DNA from: a virus
DNA length: 32,893 nt
Virus record (IMG/VR): IMGVR_UViG_3300035698_025639
Location: 1 to 32,893 of that record
Reading direction: 5' to 3' (one strand)
The translations under genes and the position numbers were made by a program. This document shows, in pieces, positions 7,175 through 13,704 of this stretch; position 1 is the stretch's first letter, and the number at the start of each line of letters is the position of its first letter. The notes under the pieces were generated by a model. That model did not search any database. It saw only the letters and a program-made list of their open reading frames with translations, and had not been told where the DNA came from.

Positions 7175-7755
7175 GTCAGTTCTCCTTTGTTTGTTTTTAC
7201 AGCGGCAACCACCCATGTGGGATGGACGTTATCAAGGAAATTCTGAAGGGTGAATCCGTAGATGGTTCCTAGTTTCAATCTTAGCACCATATAGGGTTTG
7301 TTCAAATGATATTTCAATTCTAATATACGCCAAATATTGGTAGGGACATACACCATGGGCTGCTTTTGATTGCGTTGAAAAATCAGCATCCATCCTACGG
7401 AATTGGCGTTTATGCTTTCGTTTTCAGCTTGGCTGAAAAAGCCTAGAATGGTAGATTTATGAGTGGGTTGGAGTTTGTCGAAAATATGTTGAGCGGTTTG
7501 ACCGGAGTATCCGTGCTTGAGTTCGATGGTACACAAATCAATCAACGGTTGGCCGATGGGGTCTGTAGCTTGGATGTCGCCTTCTTGGCCAAATGTTTTC
7601 TGTTTCGTTTTTCGACGCTGAGTGGCGCGTGCTCCAGACGTTTGGGAACGCCAAAAAACATCATCCCGTTCACCGAAGGTCCACCACAGAGAAAGTTGTT
7701 TGGCTATCTTGCGCTCAAAGGAACTTCCTTTGCCGGCACATTTACGTTTGGCCAT
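7171..7755 (-). CDS. PDDEXK-type nuclease, Holliday-junction-resolvase-like
   Basis: 194 residues from ATG 7755, which follows AAGGAAAATTC and overlaps the end of the 5' nuclease gene by 14 bases. The N-terminal part has the order expected of archaeal-type resolvases and related phage nucleases: GSSFERKIAKQLS (Glu), an RS-x-SGA segment, EGDIQA (catalytic Asp), then IELKHG (the E-x-K motif). The C-terminal half (~100 residues) has a mixed alpha/beta pattern. It likely cleaves branched DNA during recombination or packaging, which fits its position between the FEN-type nuclease and SbcCD. A restriction-type or generic phage endonuclease of the same fold remains possible. Confidence 0.75.
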   Translation of the reverse strand: MAKRKCAGKGSSFERKIAKQLSLWWTFGERDDVFWRSQTSGARATQRRKTKQKTFGQEGDIQATDPIGQPLIDLCTIELKHGYSGQTAQHIFDKLQPTHKSTILGFFSQAENESINANSVGWMLIFQRNQKQPMVYVPTNIWRILELKYHLNKPYMVLRLKLGTIYGFTLQNFLDNVHPTWVVAAVKTNKGELT

Positions 7756-8647
7756 GAATTTTCCTTTTTCGGGTTCTGACTTTTCGGCCTTCAAAGAAGG
7801 CAAGCCATTCAGCGCGTCTGGGTTCTTGAAGGTATGATCGGAATCCATATCGCTCACAAAAACCAAAGAAGGTTTCTGCGTTGAATTCCGGTTCTTGGAG
7901 ATTTATAGGTTTGGTTTTGGGATGAGGCAAACTCACCAATAGTCGATTGCGTTCTGCAATGCGAATCCCTTCAAGAGATTCAAAGGCTTGGAAAGTTTTA
8001 TAATGCATCGGCAATTTCCCACCGATATATTTGATAGCGGTTTTCTCCCCTACTCCAGGAATTCCCGGAACACCATCACCAGAACATCCAGTAAAGGATT
8101 TGATTGTGGACCATAACGTTGGAGGAATCCCTTTGGTGTTTTCAAAGGAGATGGGGTTGAACCATTTTTTTCGAGATGGGTCAAACCAGGAGATATTATG
8201 GTCGATGCATTGCCACAAATCTCCATCTGCTGTGACGATGATTCCTTTCTGTCCGGTTGCGCTGATTTGCAAGGCAGCCTGGGCCATCAGATCATCGCTT
8301 TCACAACCAGCTTGGAGGTAGGTGGGGAATCCTATGGCTGGAAGTAGTTTTTGGCGTAGCAGCCGAATTTGGCCATACATCGAGTCCATCTGTTGGATTT
8401 CTTCAGGGGTCAAATCCGTTCCACGTTTGGCTTTATATTCAGGAAAGAATCGTTTGCGGTATGAGTGCTTGGAATCGAAAAATAGTAAAGCCTTGGTTGA
8501 GTTCAATTCTTCACAGATAGTTCGGAGTTGTTCCCAAAATCCAAACAGAACTCCGGTATTGAAATCCTCAAATTCGAGATTGCCGCTAGCATATTTTGCG
8601 CGGTACGCAAGGTAGCTGGTGTCAATAAGTAGCCAAGGATTTTTCAT
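7742..8647 (-). CDS. 5'-3' exonuclease / flap endonuclease (FEN, T5 D15-like)
   Basis: 301 residues from ATG 8647; the ORF reads further upstream, but this start gives the canonical N-terminus MKNPWLLIDTSYLAYRA and overlaps the previous stop (ATGA). Motifs: N-terminal metal Asp (LLIDT), FFDSKHSYRK with the arch helix, GCESDDLMAQ, VTADGDLWQ, and the helix-hairpin-helix region GCSGDGVPGIPGVGEKTA. These are the standard acidic sites and DNA-binding H3TH of FEN/PIN nucleases. It is expected to remove RNA primers and flaps. The family A polymerase of this phage carries no such domain, so this is its partner nuclease. Confidence 0.9.
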   Translation of the reverse strand: MKNPWLLIDTSYLAYRAKYASGNLEFEDFNTGVLFGFWEQLRTICEELNSTKALLFFDSKHSYRKRFFPEYKAKRGTDLTPEEIQQMDSMYGQIRLLRQKLLPAIGFPTYLQAGCESDDLMAQAALQISATGQKGIIVTADGDLWQCIDHNISWFDPSRKKWFNPISFENTKGIPPTLWSTIKSFTGCSGDGVPGIPGVGEKTAIKYIGGKLPMHYKTFQAFESLEGIRIAERNRLLVSLPHPKTKPINLQEPEFNAETFFGFCERYGFRSYLQEPRRAEWLAFFEGRKVRTRKRKIHGQT

Positions 8648-8841
8648 AATTTTTTTTGCTTTTGAATTGCAGCTTGGATGGCGACGTCTATAGCATTTTC
8701 GCATTCTTTGCATACTCTTGTACCAAAAGCAGCAAAGGTTACGGAATTTACACCATACAAACCATTGTACAAGGATATGGAAAGGGTATTGAATTTCTTT
8801 TTGTCTGAAACCTTTCCACAAATCTTACAAGCGTTTTGCAT
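8644..8841 (-). CDS. Small zinc-finger protein
   Basis: A 65-residue protein with two Cys pairs, CKICG near the N-terminus and CKECE at about residue 45, likely one zinc site. The rest is basic, with a Lys-rich end (QKQKKL). AGGA lies 9 bases before ATG 8841. Its stop overlaps the ATG of the 5' nuclease gene. It may bind nucleic acid or act as a small adaptor; no specific family can be given. Confidence 0.7.
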   Translation of the reverse strand: MQNACKICGKVSDKKKFNTLSISLYNGLYGVNSVTFAAFGTRVCKECENAIDVAIQAAIQKQKKL

Positions 8842-8853
8842 TGTTTGTGTTCC

Positions 8854-9138
8854 TTATGATTCCGTGTTCCAAACATCTTGAGCTTTCCGACAAACGGATT
8901 CAGCCTTTTGAATAGACCGCAAAGCCAAATCAGCAAGAATATTTTTCTGTCGAGTCACGTCACAGACTTCCGCCACGAGTTTACCTTGTTCACGTTCGTA
9001 GTCTTCCAGATTGATCGACACCGCTCGCATATCTCGAATAGCTTGAACGCTGTGGCGTTGAGCCTGGACGCAAGCCAGGATTGCGAACCCCATAGCCATC
9101 ACGAGTAGTCCGGTAAAAATATTTGAAATCCAACGCAT
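8854..9138 (-). CDS. Membrane-anchored coiled-coil protein (i-spanin-like topology)
   Basis: 94 residues from ATG 9138, supported by AAGGAAAATTC just upstream. Residues 5-25 form one transmembrane helix (IFTGLLVMAMGFAILAC), followed by a long helical region with Gln, Arg and Glu. This N-in/C-out layout resembles Rz-type inner-membrane spanins, but the location among DNA-metabolism genes and the lack of an adjacent lipoprotein weaken that reading. The gene is preceded by a 63-base structured leader and a possible promoter. Confidence 0.65.
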   Translation of the reverse strand: MRWISNIFTGLLVMAMGFAILACVQAQRHSVQAIRDMRAVSINLEDYEREQGKLVAEVCDVTRQKNILADLALRSIQKAESVCRKAQDVWNTES

Positions 9139-9153
9139 GAATTTTCCTTTCGT

Positions 9154-9216
9154 GCCTCCATCGACAGGGTGGAAAGGTTTTGTGGAACCTGTTTCCAAGT
9201 CCCCATCGATGGAGGC
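9154..9216 (-). promoter_or_regulatory. Structured leader hairpin upstream of the 9138 gene
   Basis: An 11-bp perfect outer stem (9154-9164 with 9206-9216) encloses an inner imperfect stem (9171-9179 with 9186-9196). In the minus-strand transcript it lies between a promoter-like TATACT and the ribosome binding site of the 9138 gene. There is no T-run after it, so it is not a standard terminator; RNA processing, stability or translational control are more likely. Function inferred only from structure. Confidence 0.5.
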
Positions 9217-9241
9217 CAACTCGATTCAAATGTCTCTGTAT

Positions 9242-9270
9242 AGTATATCGTGTTAGTCCTTCTGAATGAA
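9242..9270 (-). promoter_or_regulatory. Possible promoter for the 9138 gene
   Basis: On the minus strand, TATACT (9242-9247) fits a -10 box and TTCATT (9265-9270) is a weak -35 at 17 bases. The wider context CGATATACTA also occurs at 27136 and, as CGTTATACTA, in the duplicated leader, suggesting a shared promoter type. The -35 lies in the end of the helicase gene. Confidence 0.4.
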
Positions 9271-9777
9271 GCCCAAGAAACGTTTTGAACGGGTCAAAGC
9301 CACGTATTCAATATTGCGTTCTTGTTGGATTTCTTCATCCGTCTTCGCATATTTGGAAGGCATCAGGTGGGGATAGAGGATGTACACGGACCAGGATTCA
9401 AGACCCTTGGCCTTGTGGACGCTGGAGCAAACAACGCCCTCCTTTTCGTCATCCTGAAACAAATCCCAAATGAACGTTACCACGGCATCAATATTGTTCA
9501 TATCAGGCTTCGTGGCGATGGCAACTATCACGGAATATTGATCATGAATAGCTTGAACGCCTTGGCCGTTTCCTTGCTCCGTCAATTTCTGTGCTTTGCG
9601 GCTGGCGCTGATTTGGAGTTTGGCGAGAAGGTCTTTCAGATTCCGCGCTTTCATTTCTTCAATCCAGTCCACCAAATTCTTGCCGATGTCACGGCCTTTG
9701 ATTGTGGCCTTCATCCCCCGTTCAATCAGGGAGAAACAGAGACTCACGAGCGGAGCGTTGGAACGGCAAAGTACCAA
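9253..9777 (-). CDS. UvrD/Rep-like helicase, C-terminal part (after in-frame stop)
   Basis: 174 residues in the same frame as the gene at 9811, separated from it only by TAA 9811-9813 and 11 codons. It carries the C-terminal SF1 motifs: motif IV-like VLCRSNAPLV, motif V VCSSVHKAKGLE and motif VI ERNIEYVALTRSK. The ORF begins with TTG 9777, which has AAGGA at 7 bases, so separate translation is possible; alternatively the stop is a mutation or sequence error in one ~560-residue helicase. Alone it lacks the Walker A and B motifs and could not hydrolyse ATP. Confidence 0.65.
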   Translation of the reverse strand: MVLCRSNAPLVSLCFSLIERGMKATIKGRDIGKNLVDWIEEMKARNLKDLLAKLQISASRKAQKLTEQGNGQGVQAIHDQYSVIVAIATKPDMNNIDAVVTFIWDLFQDDEKEGVVCSSVHKAKGLESWSVYILYPHLMPSKYAKTDEEIQQERNIEYVALTRSKRFLGFIQKD

Positions 9778-9810
9778 GTCACCATCCTTGAGTTGGTTAA
9801 TGACTTCGCT

Positions 9811-10926
9811 TTATTGGTAGTTCTCGATGATACCGGGAATTGCCGTCTCAGTCGATTCGATTTGCGGCACCAGTGCCTTTGCCAATTCTACGTGGCGAGA
9901 GGGGCATCGGTAGCAGATACTGAGCGGAAGTACCTTAGCATCGAGTTTTTCTGTCAGGAGCGAAATCGCGTGGGTGTTCGCGCCACGGAATCCATAGATG
10001 CTTTGGCACCGGTCACCGACAGCGATGATTCGGCCATGGACAGGCTTCGCCATTTTCAACAGGACTTCCATCTGGAGGTTGTTCAAATCCTGCGCTTCAT
10101 CGACCACCACCCAATTGTATTTCTTGATGGGAACATCGTGAATATGAACGTGCCAAATCATATCATCAAAATCGAGCACGTCACGATTTTGCGCGCATTC
10201 TTTCAAGACATGGGGCAAGAGTTCAATGGCAAGTTCAGCGCGTTCAGCGCAACTGAAGTCAATGTTGTATTCTTGGATCATTTGACGCACCACGGCGTTG
10301 TCGCAATACGGTGTGCTTTCTTCCTGTCCAGGATCAACATAAAATCCTATCAAGGTGCTTTTGGCCAGGCTGGCGAGTTTGGTGAGTCGCGTGGTTACTT
10401 CTCTTCGTGTACTCTGTTCGGAATCCGAAACCTCTTTGTCCACGAGGATCTTGACGATGGCTCGTGTTTTTCCACCATCGATTTTCACGATGTGCTCAGA
10501 TTGAATAGCCCGAAGACACAAGGAGTGCATCGTGCCGCAGGTAACGTGGTTGGGAACCTTGGAACCCAACTCATCAGCGATGTGCTTGTTGAAGGCCAGG
10601 AAGACGGAATCTTCAGATTTGGGAAAAAGGTTGGCGGCATGAACCATGGTGGCCGTTTTGCCAGAACCGGCAACGGCTTCCACCACCGCATTTCCACTGC
10701 CGAATTGAATCCAATCGAAAACGTCTTGTTGGTAAGGGGAAGGATTTTCGATTAGCTTTCCAAGGCGCACATTTTCACGGTATGGGCGAAATCCTCGGCA
10801 ATTTGGGAATGAAGAACATCCCCAAAATATTTGATTCGTTTTCCGATTCTTGCGTTGCTTCATGACACGTCCACAATTGGGACATTCGGGCACGTTCGGG
10901 TCAATTTTCGCTCTTGGCTTGGGCAT
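9811..10926 (-). CDS. UvrD/Rep-like SF1 helicase with topoisomerase-type zinc ribbon, N-terminal part
   Basis: 371 residues from ATG 10926, which matches the leader shared with the 27483 gene. An N-terminal zinc ribbon (CPNCG...CSSFPNC) of the topoisomerase I C-terminal type precedes the helicase: Walker A AVAGSGKT (~85), Walker B/motif II VVVDEAQDL, motif III VGDRCQSIYGFRGA and the start of the second domain (CYRCPSRH). It ends at TAA 9811-9813 just before motif IV, where homologues continue. The missing part is in frame downstream (9253-9777). Likely role: DNA unwinding in repair or recombination next to RecA and SSB. The in-frame stop makes function uncertain. Confidence 0.75.
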   Translation of the reverse strand: MPKPRAKIDPNVPECPNCGRVMKQRKNRKTNQIFWGCSSFPNCRGFRPYRENVRLGKLIENPSPYQQDVFDWIQFGSGNAVVEAVAGSGKTATMVHAANLFPKSEDSVFLAFNKHIADELGSKVPNHVTCGTMHSLCLRAIQSEHIVKIDGGKTRAIVKILVDKEVSDSEQSTRREVTTRLTKLASLAKSTLIGFYVDPGQEESTPYCDNAVVRQMIQEYNIDFSCAERAELAIELLPHVLKECAQNRDVLDFDDMIWHVHIHDVPIKKYNWVVVDEAQDLNNLQMEVLLKMAKPVHGRIIAVGDRCQSIYGFRGANTHAISLLTEKLDAKVLPLSICYRCPSRHVELAKALVPQIESTETAIPGIIENYQ

Positions 10927-10954
10927 CTTTAGTTCCTTTCGGTTTGGCCTCACT
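10924..10954 (-). repeat. Partial third copy of the shared 5' leader
   Basis: 31 bases identical to 27481-27511, including the ATG and AAAGGAAC ribosome binding site of the helicase gene. It is the gene-proximal part of the 114-bp leader repeat, without the promoter half. The GAGGCC/AAAGGC segment may form a small stem. Confidence 0.75.
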
Positions 10955-10992
10955 CAGCCTTTTTGGTTACTTGTTTTTGTTCGCTTCGTGGA

Positions 10993-11334
10993 TCACGTTG
11001 GCGGATTTGGAGTCTTGGGCTTGGAAAGCGGGGTTTCTTCAATGTCGATTTCAACGTTTCGATTTTTGCCGGTCGTTGGGAAAGTTTTTTTACAACTGAT
11101 ACAAGGACCAAGGTCTTGGTAGGATTCATTTTTCCAAATCGGGATGGGAGCGGAATCAAGGGTAGCAGACAGAAGGTGACCACGGGTGGTGATTTGTGCC
11201 GCGCATTGGGCGCAAAGAAAAACATCCGTATCATCGCAAGAAATGTGCCAACCCCGGAGCTGATTGTTGGTATATGTCGCAGGGATGCCTTCTTTGGCGT
11301 TGTTTGAAAACTCTTTATACTCTTTCGCGTTCAT
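10993..11334 (-). CDS. Zinc-finger protein with a RecA-derived segment
   Basis: 113 residues from ATG 11334 (AAAGGAACC upstream); a frame running back to 11442 only translates the promoter leader. Two Cys pairs, CAQC and CISC, suggest a zinc-binding fold. Residues near the C-terminus, TGKNRNVEIDI, are identical to a segment of the adjacent RecA-like protein (residues 276-286), and the DNA is also nearly identical there, so a piece of the recombinase gene was probably copied into this gene. Function unknown; its place between recombinase and helicase suggests a DNA-related role. Confidence 0.7.
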   Translation of the reverse strand: MNAKEYKEFSNNAKEGIPATYTNNQLRGWHISCDDTDVFLCAQCAAQITTRGHLLSATLDSAPIPIWKNESYQDLGPCISCKKTFPTTGKNRNVEIDIEETPLSKPKTPNPPT

Positions 11335-11339
11335 GGTAG

Positions 11340-11453
11340 GTTCCTTTCGGTTTGGCCTCACTTGGCCTTTTGACTCACTCGATTCAACTAAACTATAATT
11401 AGTATAACGTATTCTTTTTCCAAAAGTAAAGTCTTTTCTCAACTTATTTTCAA
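11340..11453 (-). repeat. 114-bp perfect direct repeat, copy A (promoter leader)
   Basis: Identical base for base to 27489-27602. It spans a promoter, the 5' untranslated leader and the ribosome binding site of the 11334 gene, and starts just after the stop of the RecA-like gene. Perfect identity over non-coding sequence in a compact genome suggests recent duplication or selection for co-regulation. Confidence 0.95.
11401..11430 (-). promoter_or_regulatory. Promoter in leader copy A
   Basis: Minus-strand -35 TTTACT (11425-11430) and -10 TATACT (11401-11406) with 18-base spacing in an AT-rich stretch, followed by the leader and the AAAGGAAC ribosome binding site of the 11334 gene. It is a good sigma70-like match apart from the -35 third and last bases. 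The same promoter drives the 27483 gene. Confidence 0.65.
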
Positions 11454-11457
11454 GAAA

Positions 11458-12555
11458 TCAATATTTGGTTTTTCGCTTGGGTTTCATGGCCTTTTCAATA
11501 CCGTTCCAACATTTTTCCACGATTTGCTTAAGACGTTTCTCCAGATTCTCTGATTCGATTTTCTGAATCAGCTTCTCCCGAGTACACGTCAATTCAAACT
11601 CTTTGGCCACGATAGATTGTTTGCTTTTCTTCCACCATTCCTCATCGACCAGGAAATCAACACAAGTTCCGATGTCATCAATTCCATATTCGGGATAGAT
11701 GTCAATTTCAACGTTCCGATTTTTGCCGGTCAATCGGTTTTTTTTCCCCTTGATCAAGACGTTGATTCCGGTCTGGCGTTTCTTCCCCTGGACTATTTTG
11801 CTGATAGTTCCACAAACGCTACACCAGAGTTCTAGGGTAGCGTAAAATTTCAACGCTCTTCCACCGGAGCGTGTTTTCTTTTCCATCCCCATTCCTAAGT
11901 TATCCCGAGTCTGGCTGATGATGATAAGGATGGAACCGGTGTCCCGGAGTCCTGTGAGAATCTGACGCAAACCTTCGGAATTTTTTTTTGCCTTTCCATC
12001 TCCATAGGAACCAGCTTCATCTCCCCGTTTTCCTTTCCCACGGCGCACGCGTTTGTGAGCTTGGAATTTGTCACCTTCATAAACGGAAGTTAAACCATCC
12101 ATTGAGTCCAGAACGAAAATGAAAGGGCGTTTCACTTGTAGAGCATCATCTAAGTGATCATAAAAATCCTCAATCGTTTCACTGAAAACCGGCTCACCCT
12201 CTTCGGTGATCGAGGGGTATTCAATTTTGTCAGCTACTTGTTGGCCGAACAAGCCCACCAAATCCATGTTGCATCCATCTTCAACGTTATCGTAGATGAG
12301 ACGATAATTTTTGAACCCACGATTTTGCATCGCTTCAGCAAAACACGTCATGGACAAAAACGTTTTTCCACTGGTGGAATCTCCCACAAGAAAATAGTAT
12401 TTGCCAGCAACCAATCCGCCATGACGGCTTCCACTACAGGCCAGGTCCAGAAGGGTGGAACCGGTGGACAACAAATCCTCTTTTTCAAATGGAGTGGTAT
12501 TGGTACGGGTTTTTGCTGCGTCTTCGATTTGTTGGACTTGGTCTTTCGTGTTCAT
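11458..12555 (-). CDS. RecA/UvsX-like recombinase
   Basis: 365 residues. RecA-fold ATPase: Walker A GDSTSGKT (58-65), Walker B FIFVLDS (145-151), a basic loop around 165-190, then IIISQTRDNLGMG and the GGRALKFYATLELW segment typical of phage and archaeal RecA-like proteins. A CSVC Cys pair at 245-248 is unusual, and KKNRLTGKNRNVEIDI (271-286) matches the conserved C-terminal core strand. The protein should form filaments on single-stranded DNA and drive strand exchange, with SSB and the UvsY-like protein encoded just upstream. Ribosome binding site GAAAGG. Confidence 0.85.
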   Translation of the reverse strand: MNTKDQVQQIEDAAKTRTNTTPFEKEDLLSTGSTLLDLACSGSRHGGLVAGKYYFLVGDSTSGKTFLSMTCFAEAMQNRGFKNYRLIYDNVEDGCNMDLVGLFGQQVADKIEYPSITEEGEPVFSETIEDFYDHLDDALQVKRPFIFVLDSMDGLTSVYEGDKFQAHKRVRRGKGKRGDEAGSYGDGKAKKNSEGLRQILTGLRDTGSILIIISQTRDNLGMGMEKKTRSGGRALKFYATLELWCSVCGTISKIVQGKKRQTGINVLIKGKKNRLTGKNRNVEIDIYPEYGIDDIGTCVDFLVDEEWWKKSKQSIVAKEFELTCTREKLIQKIESENLEKRLKQIVEKCWNGIEKAMKPKRKTKY

Positions 12556-12572
12556 ACCTTTTGCCTTTCAAA

Positions 12573-12608
12573 GAAAAAAAGAGGGAAGGCCCATTACAGA
12601 CCTTCCCT
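12573..12608 (-). terminator. Intrinsic terminator after the SSB gene
   Basis: On the minus strand an 8-bp perfect stem (12582-12589 with 12601-12608) with an 11-base loop is followed by a run of seven T's (12574-12580). It lies between the end of the SSB gene and the RecA gene, so it may lower RecA expression relative to the abundant SSB. Confidence 0.8.
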
Positions 12609-12627
12609 TCATTATCGCGTGTAGGGA

Positions 12628-13389
12628 CTATTCGTCATCGTTCCAATCATCATCGTCATCATCATCGTCAGCGGGTTTCTTGACAGCCTGTTTCTTGGCC
12701 TTCTTGGGAGCTGCCTTTTTCTTGGCCTTCTTGGGAGCTGGCTCCGGCTCATCATCGTCATCGTTCCAATCATCATCGTCATCATCGTCAGCGGGTTTCT
12801 TGACAGCCTGTTTCTTGGGAGCTGGCTCCGGCTCATCATCGTCATCATCATCTTCCTCTTGGAAGAAAATGGATTTGAGTTGATCATAAGGCATCACCAC
12901 GATGCACTCTTCAAAGCAAACAACCTTGTCCAGAATTTCGTCTTCATCCATCTCATCACGTGCGCGGAAATCGATGCGTGTTGCCTTCAGGAATTTCTTG
13001 CCTTCATAGGCGTCTTCGGTGAATCGGACACGTAGTGTGCGACCATCTTCGTTGACGTCAAAGAAAGCCAGGTGCTCTTCGTTGTCCGGGTCTTTCAGTT
13101 CTCCCTCCAGCGTCACAGCGAATTTTCCACGGCTCATCGCAAACAAATTGATCTTGCCGGAATCCTCGGGATCAAGAACGTTGTATGCGACAAACTTCTG
13201 AGGACGCAGAGAATTTGTGATGTCTTCGTTGCCGTCTGAATCTTCTTTGAACAGGCGGTTGCGTTCTTCGCAAATCGGACATCGCTTTCCCACGCTCTGC
13301 GGACACACCAAGGATTGGTTCTGCGCACCCACTTGATGATGTACCATGAAAGGGAATTTGTACCAGAGGCATCCCGGGTTCAATATCAT
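12628..13389 (-). CDS. gp32-like single-stranded DNA-binding protein, main body
   Basis: 253 residues as an open frame, but the first ~10 are probably not the true N-terminus. Family features: a zinc-type motif VCPQSVGKRCPICEERN, the following FVAYNVLD and beta-rich OB-like region, and an acidic C-terminal tail of Asp runs with WNDDE ends, separated by Ala/Lys/Pro linkers. Phage gp32-like proteins use such acidic tails to contact partners. The expected upstream region (the strands before the zinc site) is found in other frames at 13390-13583, so the intact gene would be ~12628-13583 with several frame breaks. Neighbours (UvsY-like, RecA-like) fit a recombination module. Confidence 0.75.
   Translation of the reverse strand: MILNPGCLWYKFPFMVHHQVGAQNQSLVCPQSVGKRCPICEERNRLFKEDSDGNEDITNSLRPQKFVAYNVLDPEDSGKINLFAMSRGKFAVTLEGELKDPDNEEHLAFFDVNEDGRTLRVRFTEDAYEGKKFLKATRIDFRARDEMDEDEILDKVVCFEECIVVMPYDQLKSIFFQEEDDDDDDEPEPAPKKQAVKKPADDDDDDDWNDDDDEPEPAPKKAKKKAAPKKAKKQAVKKPADDDDDDDDWNDDE
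12635..12818 (-). repeat. Imperfect repeat encoding the duplicated acidic tail of SSB
   Basis: A ~61-64 bp segment occurs at 12635-12698 and 12758-12818, nearly identical apart from one 3-base unit. It encodes the poly-Asp/WNDD and AVKKPA linker units twice. The repeat unit is a codon multiple, so the copy-number change keeps the frame; this suggests in-frame slippage or duplication of the tail. Confidence 0.8.
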
Positions 13390-13424
13390 CGGGGATGGTC
13401 CTTGGATTTGACTTCATAGGGGAA

Positions 13425-13583
13425 TTATGTCCCAAGGTGTATCGTCCAGCCTTTTGGCGGTATAAACCTTCCTACGTCTTCAGGTGTTGTAAACCAATCA
13501 GAGCCACCGCGTGCTCCTTTGGCTGCGTTCTCACGTGTTTTGTCGCGTGACACTCGTTTCCTCTTGTTGCTACGTTTCTTCAT
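13425..13583 (-). pseudogene. N-terminal piece of the SSB gene, out of frame
   Basis: From ATG 13583 (AAGGAACG upstream) the frame reads a basic N-terminus, RGGSDWFTTPEDVGRFIPPKGWTIHLG, then TAA at 13425. The continuation expected for gp32-like proteins (DIIPYEVKSKDHP, then DDIEPG, then LWYKFPF) is present in the DNA but alternates between frames at GGG 13431-13433, the four-base C runs (minus strand) at 13419-13422 and 13391-13394, and CCCGGG 13373-13378. All breaks fall in homopolymers. Either the assembly has indels here or the gene is truly broken. Confidence 0.55.
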
Positions 13584-13701
13584 CGTGTTCGTTCCTTTCT
13601 TCTTTGAGGGTTTTTGCAATTCCTCGTGTTACGAATCTTGCCGCTATGTATACCCAAATCAATCCAAACAAAGACCAACCCAGGATAGACAAAGGGTGCA
13701 T
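13570..13701 (-). CDS. Small membrane protein (43 aa)
   Basis: ATG 13701 lies 3 bases after the stop of the UvsY-like gene, with AAAGGA at 6 bases; the ORF ends at TAG 13570, overlapping the start of the SSB N-terminal piece. The first ~25 residues form a transmembrane helix with Trp residues (ILGWSLFGLIWVYIAARF), followed by a charged tail. No function is known. The tight spacing and good ribosome binding site argue that it is real. Confidence 0.6.
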   Translation of the reverse strand: MHPLSILGWSLFGLIWVYIAARFVTRGIAKTLKEERNEHDEET

Positions 13702-13704
13702 AGA

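Noticed and set aside
7742-8821. Longer form of the 5' nuclease with ~58 extra residues
   Set aside because: The extension overlaps the zinc-finger gene at 8644-8841, and the internal ATG 8647 gives the standard FEN N-terminus with an ATGA overlap.
9322-10755. 477-aa plus-strand ORF opposite the UvrD-like helicase
   Set aside because: The opposite strand carries all helicase motifs. The plus-strand product is a shadow with biased composition and no ribosome binding site.
9253-10926. Stop-codon reassignment (TAA read as an amino acid)
   Set aside because: Several well-supported genes end normally with TAA (for example 5640, 13705, 18176, 21491), so a changed code is not supported.
11334-11442. 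N-terminal extension reading MRKDFTFGKRIRYTNYS in two proteins (also 27483-27591)
   Set aside because: It translates the duplicated promoter and leader; TTG start, no ribosome binding site, and the identity reflects the repeated DNA.
12635-12850. CRISPR-like array in the Asp-codon repeats
   Set aside because: The repeats are codon multiples encoding the acidic SSB tail, with no spacer pattern.
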